Shown here in pieces: positions 6,163-6,276 of a stretch of 6,276 nt of DNA. Numbering within the stretch: the stretch's first letter is position 1; the number at the start of each line of letters is the position of its first letter. The notes below the pieces were generated by a model. The model made no database searches, had not been told where the DNA came from, and saw only the letters and a program-made list of their open reading frames with translations. The stretch comes from CATJXY01 sp964623925 (lineage in GTDB: Bacteria; Bacillota_I; Bacilli_A; Erysipelotrichales; Erysipelotrichaceae). Both the position numbers and the translations under genes were made by a program. The DNA is taken from positions 1-6,276 of the forward strand of contig CAZUVT010000115.1 of NCBI GenBank assembly GCA_964623925.1, given 5' to 3'.

Positions 6163-6276
6163 TAATGTGTCCGCACATTCTAAATTTTAAATAAATCTCA
6201 AACAGGATAACGCGAAAACAACAATCTTCCTATTGATAATGAGGAACCACAAAGGAAGATTTAAAAAAAATAGATA
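6163..6276. other. AT-rich flank upstream of the decayed phosphotransferase
   Basis: No gene is supported here. The phosphotransferase frame stays open on the minus strand from 6276 to a TAA at 6189-6187, but the residues are hydrophobic and not recognisable. A perfect 9-bp inverted repeat (AATCTTCCT at 6223-6231 and AGGAAGATT at 6253-6261) encloses a 21-base loop. It could be a terminator or leader hairpin on the minus strand, where a T-rich but interrupted run (GTTGTTTT) follows. Confidence 0.35.

Noticed and set aside
6170..6276. Alternative minus-strand frame giving IFLCGSS...SRYPV, which briefly suggested the N-terminus of a different gene
   Set aside because: The frame stops within about 20 codons, no conserved motif follows, and the neighbouring frame joins better to the phosphotransferase relic.
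4823..6276. A new defence or mobile system in the gene-poor part
   Set aside because: I saw no transposase, integrase, reverse transcriptase, repeat array, attachment-site duplication or tRNA. All recognisable coding traces are broken metabolic-type genes.

Overview
The window looks like chromosomal DNA of a low-GC Gram-positive bacterium (Bacillota). The order tadA - dnaX - ebfC/ybaB - recR is the classic Firmicutes housekeeping block, the ribosome-binding sites are strong AGGAGG types, and the products look clostridial or Erysipelotrichia-like. An Erysipelotrichia-type anaerobe is my best guess, but this is an inference and not a firm placement.

Bases 1-4725 are ordinary, densely packed plus-strand genes. 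They are the 3' end of tadA (tRNA wobble adenosine deaminase), a short gap with an extended -10 promoter, dnaX (clamp-loader tau/gamma subunit), ebfC (nucleoid-associated YbaB protein), recR (recombination mediator) and fhs (formate-tetrahydrofolate ligase). The dnaX, ebfC, recR and fhs genes are separated by 0, 3 and 20 bases, with no terminator between them. They probably form one transcription unit starting near base 331. The first three serve replication, nucleoid organisation and repair. fhs is a one-carbon enzyme and is functionally the odd one out. Two tandem hairpins with A- and T-tracts (4740-4822) close the unit and could stop transcription from either side.

Bases 4823-6276 are a gene graveyard with no intact gene that I can recognise. 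The plus strand carries a relic of the C-terminal FAD-binding part of a fumarate-reductase-like flavoprotein, broken by several stops. An isolated ribosome-binding site lies upstream of it, with ATT where a start codon should be. An unidentified open fragment of about 50 codons follows. The minus strand from about 6162 to 5387 reads as an almost full-length phosphotransferase (aminoglycoside phosphotransferase/choline kinase-like) gene. It is broken by an early amber codon, a frameshift and an ochre codon, and its catalytic HGD motif is changed to YGV.

I found no tRNA, rRNA, CRISPR array, insertion sequence or new defence system. The main points of interest are the decayed region and the attachment of fhs to the dnaX-recR unit.
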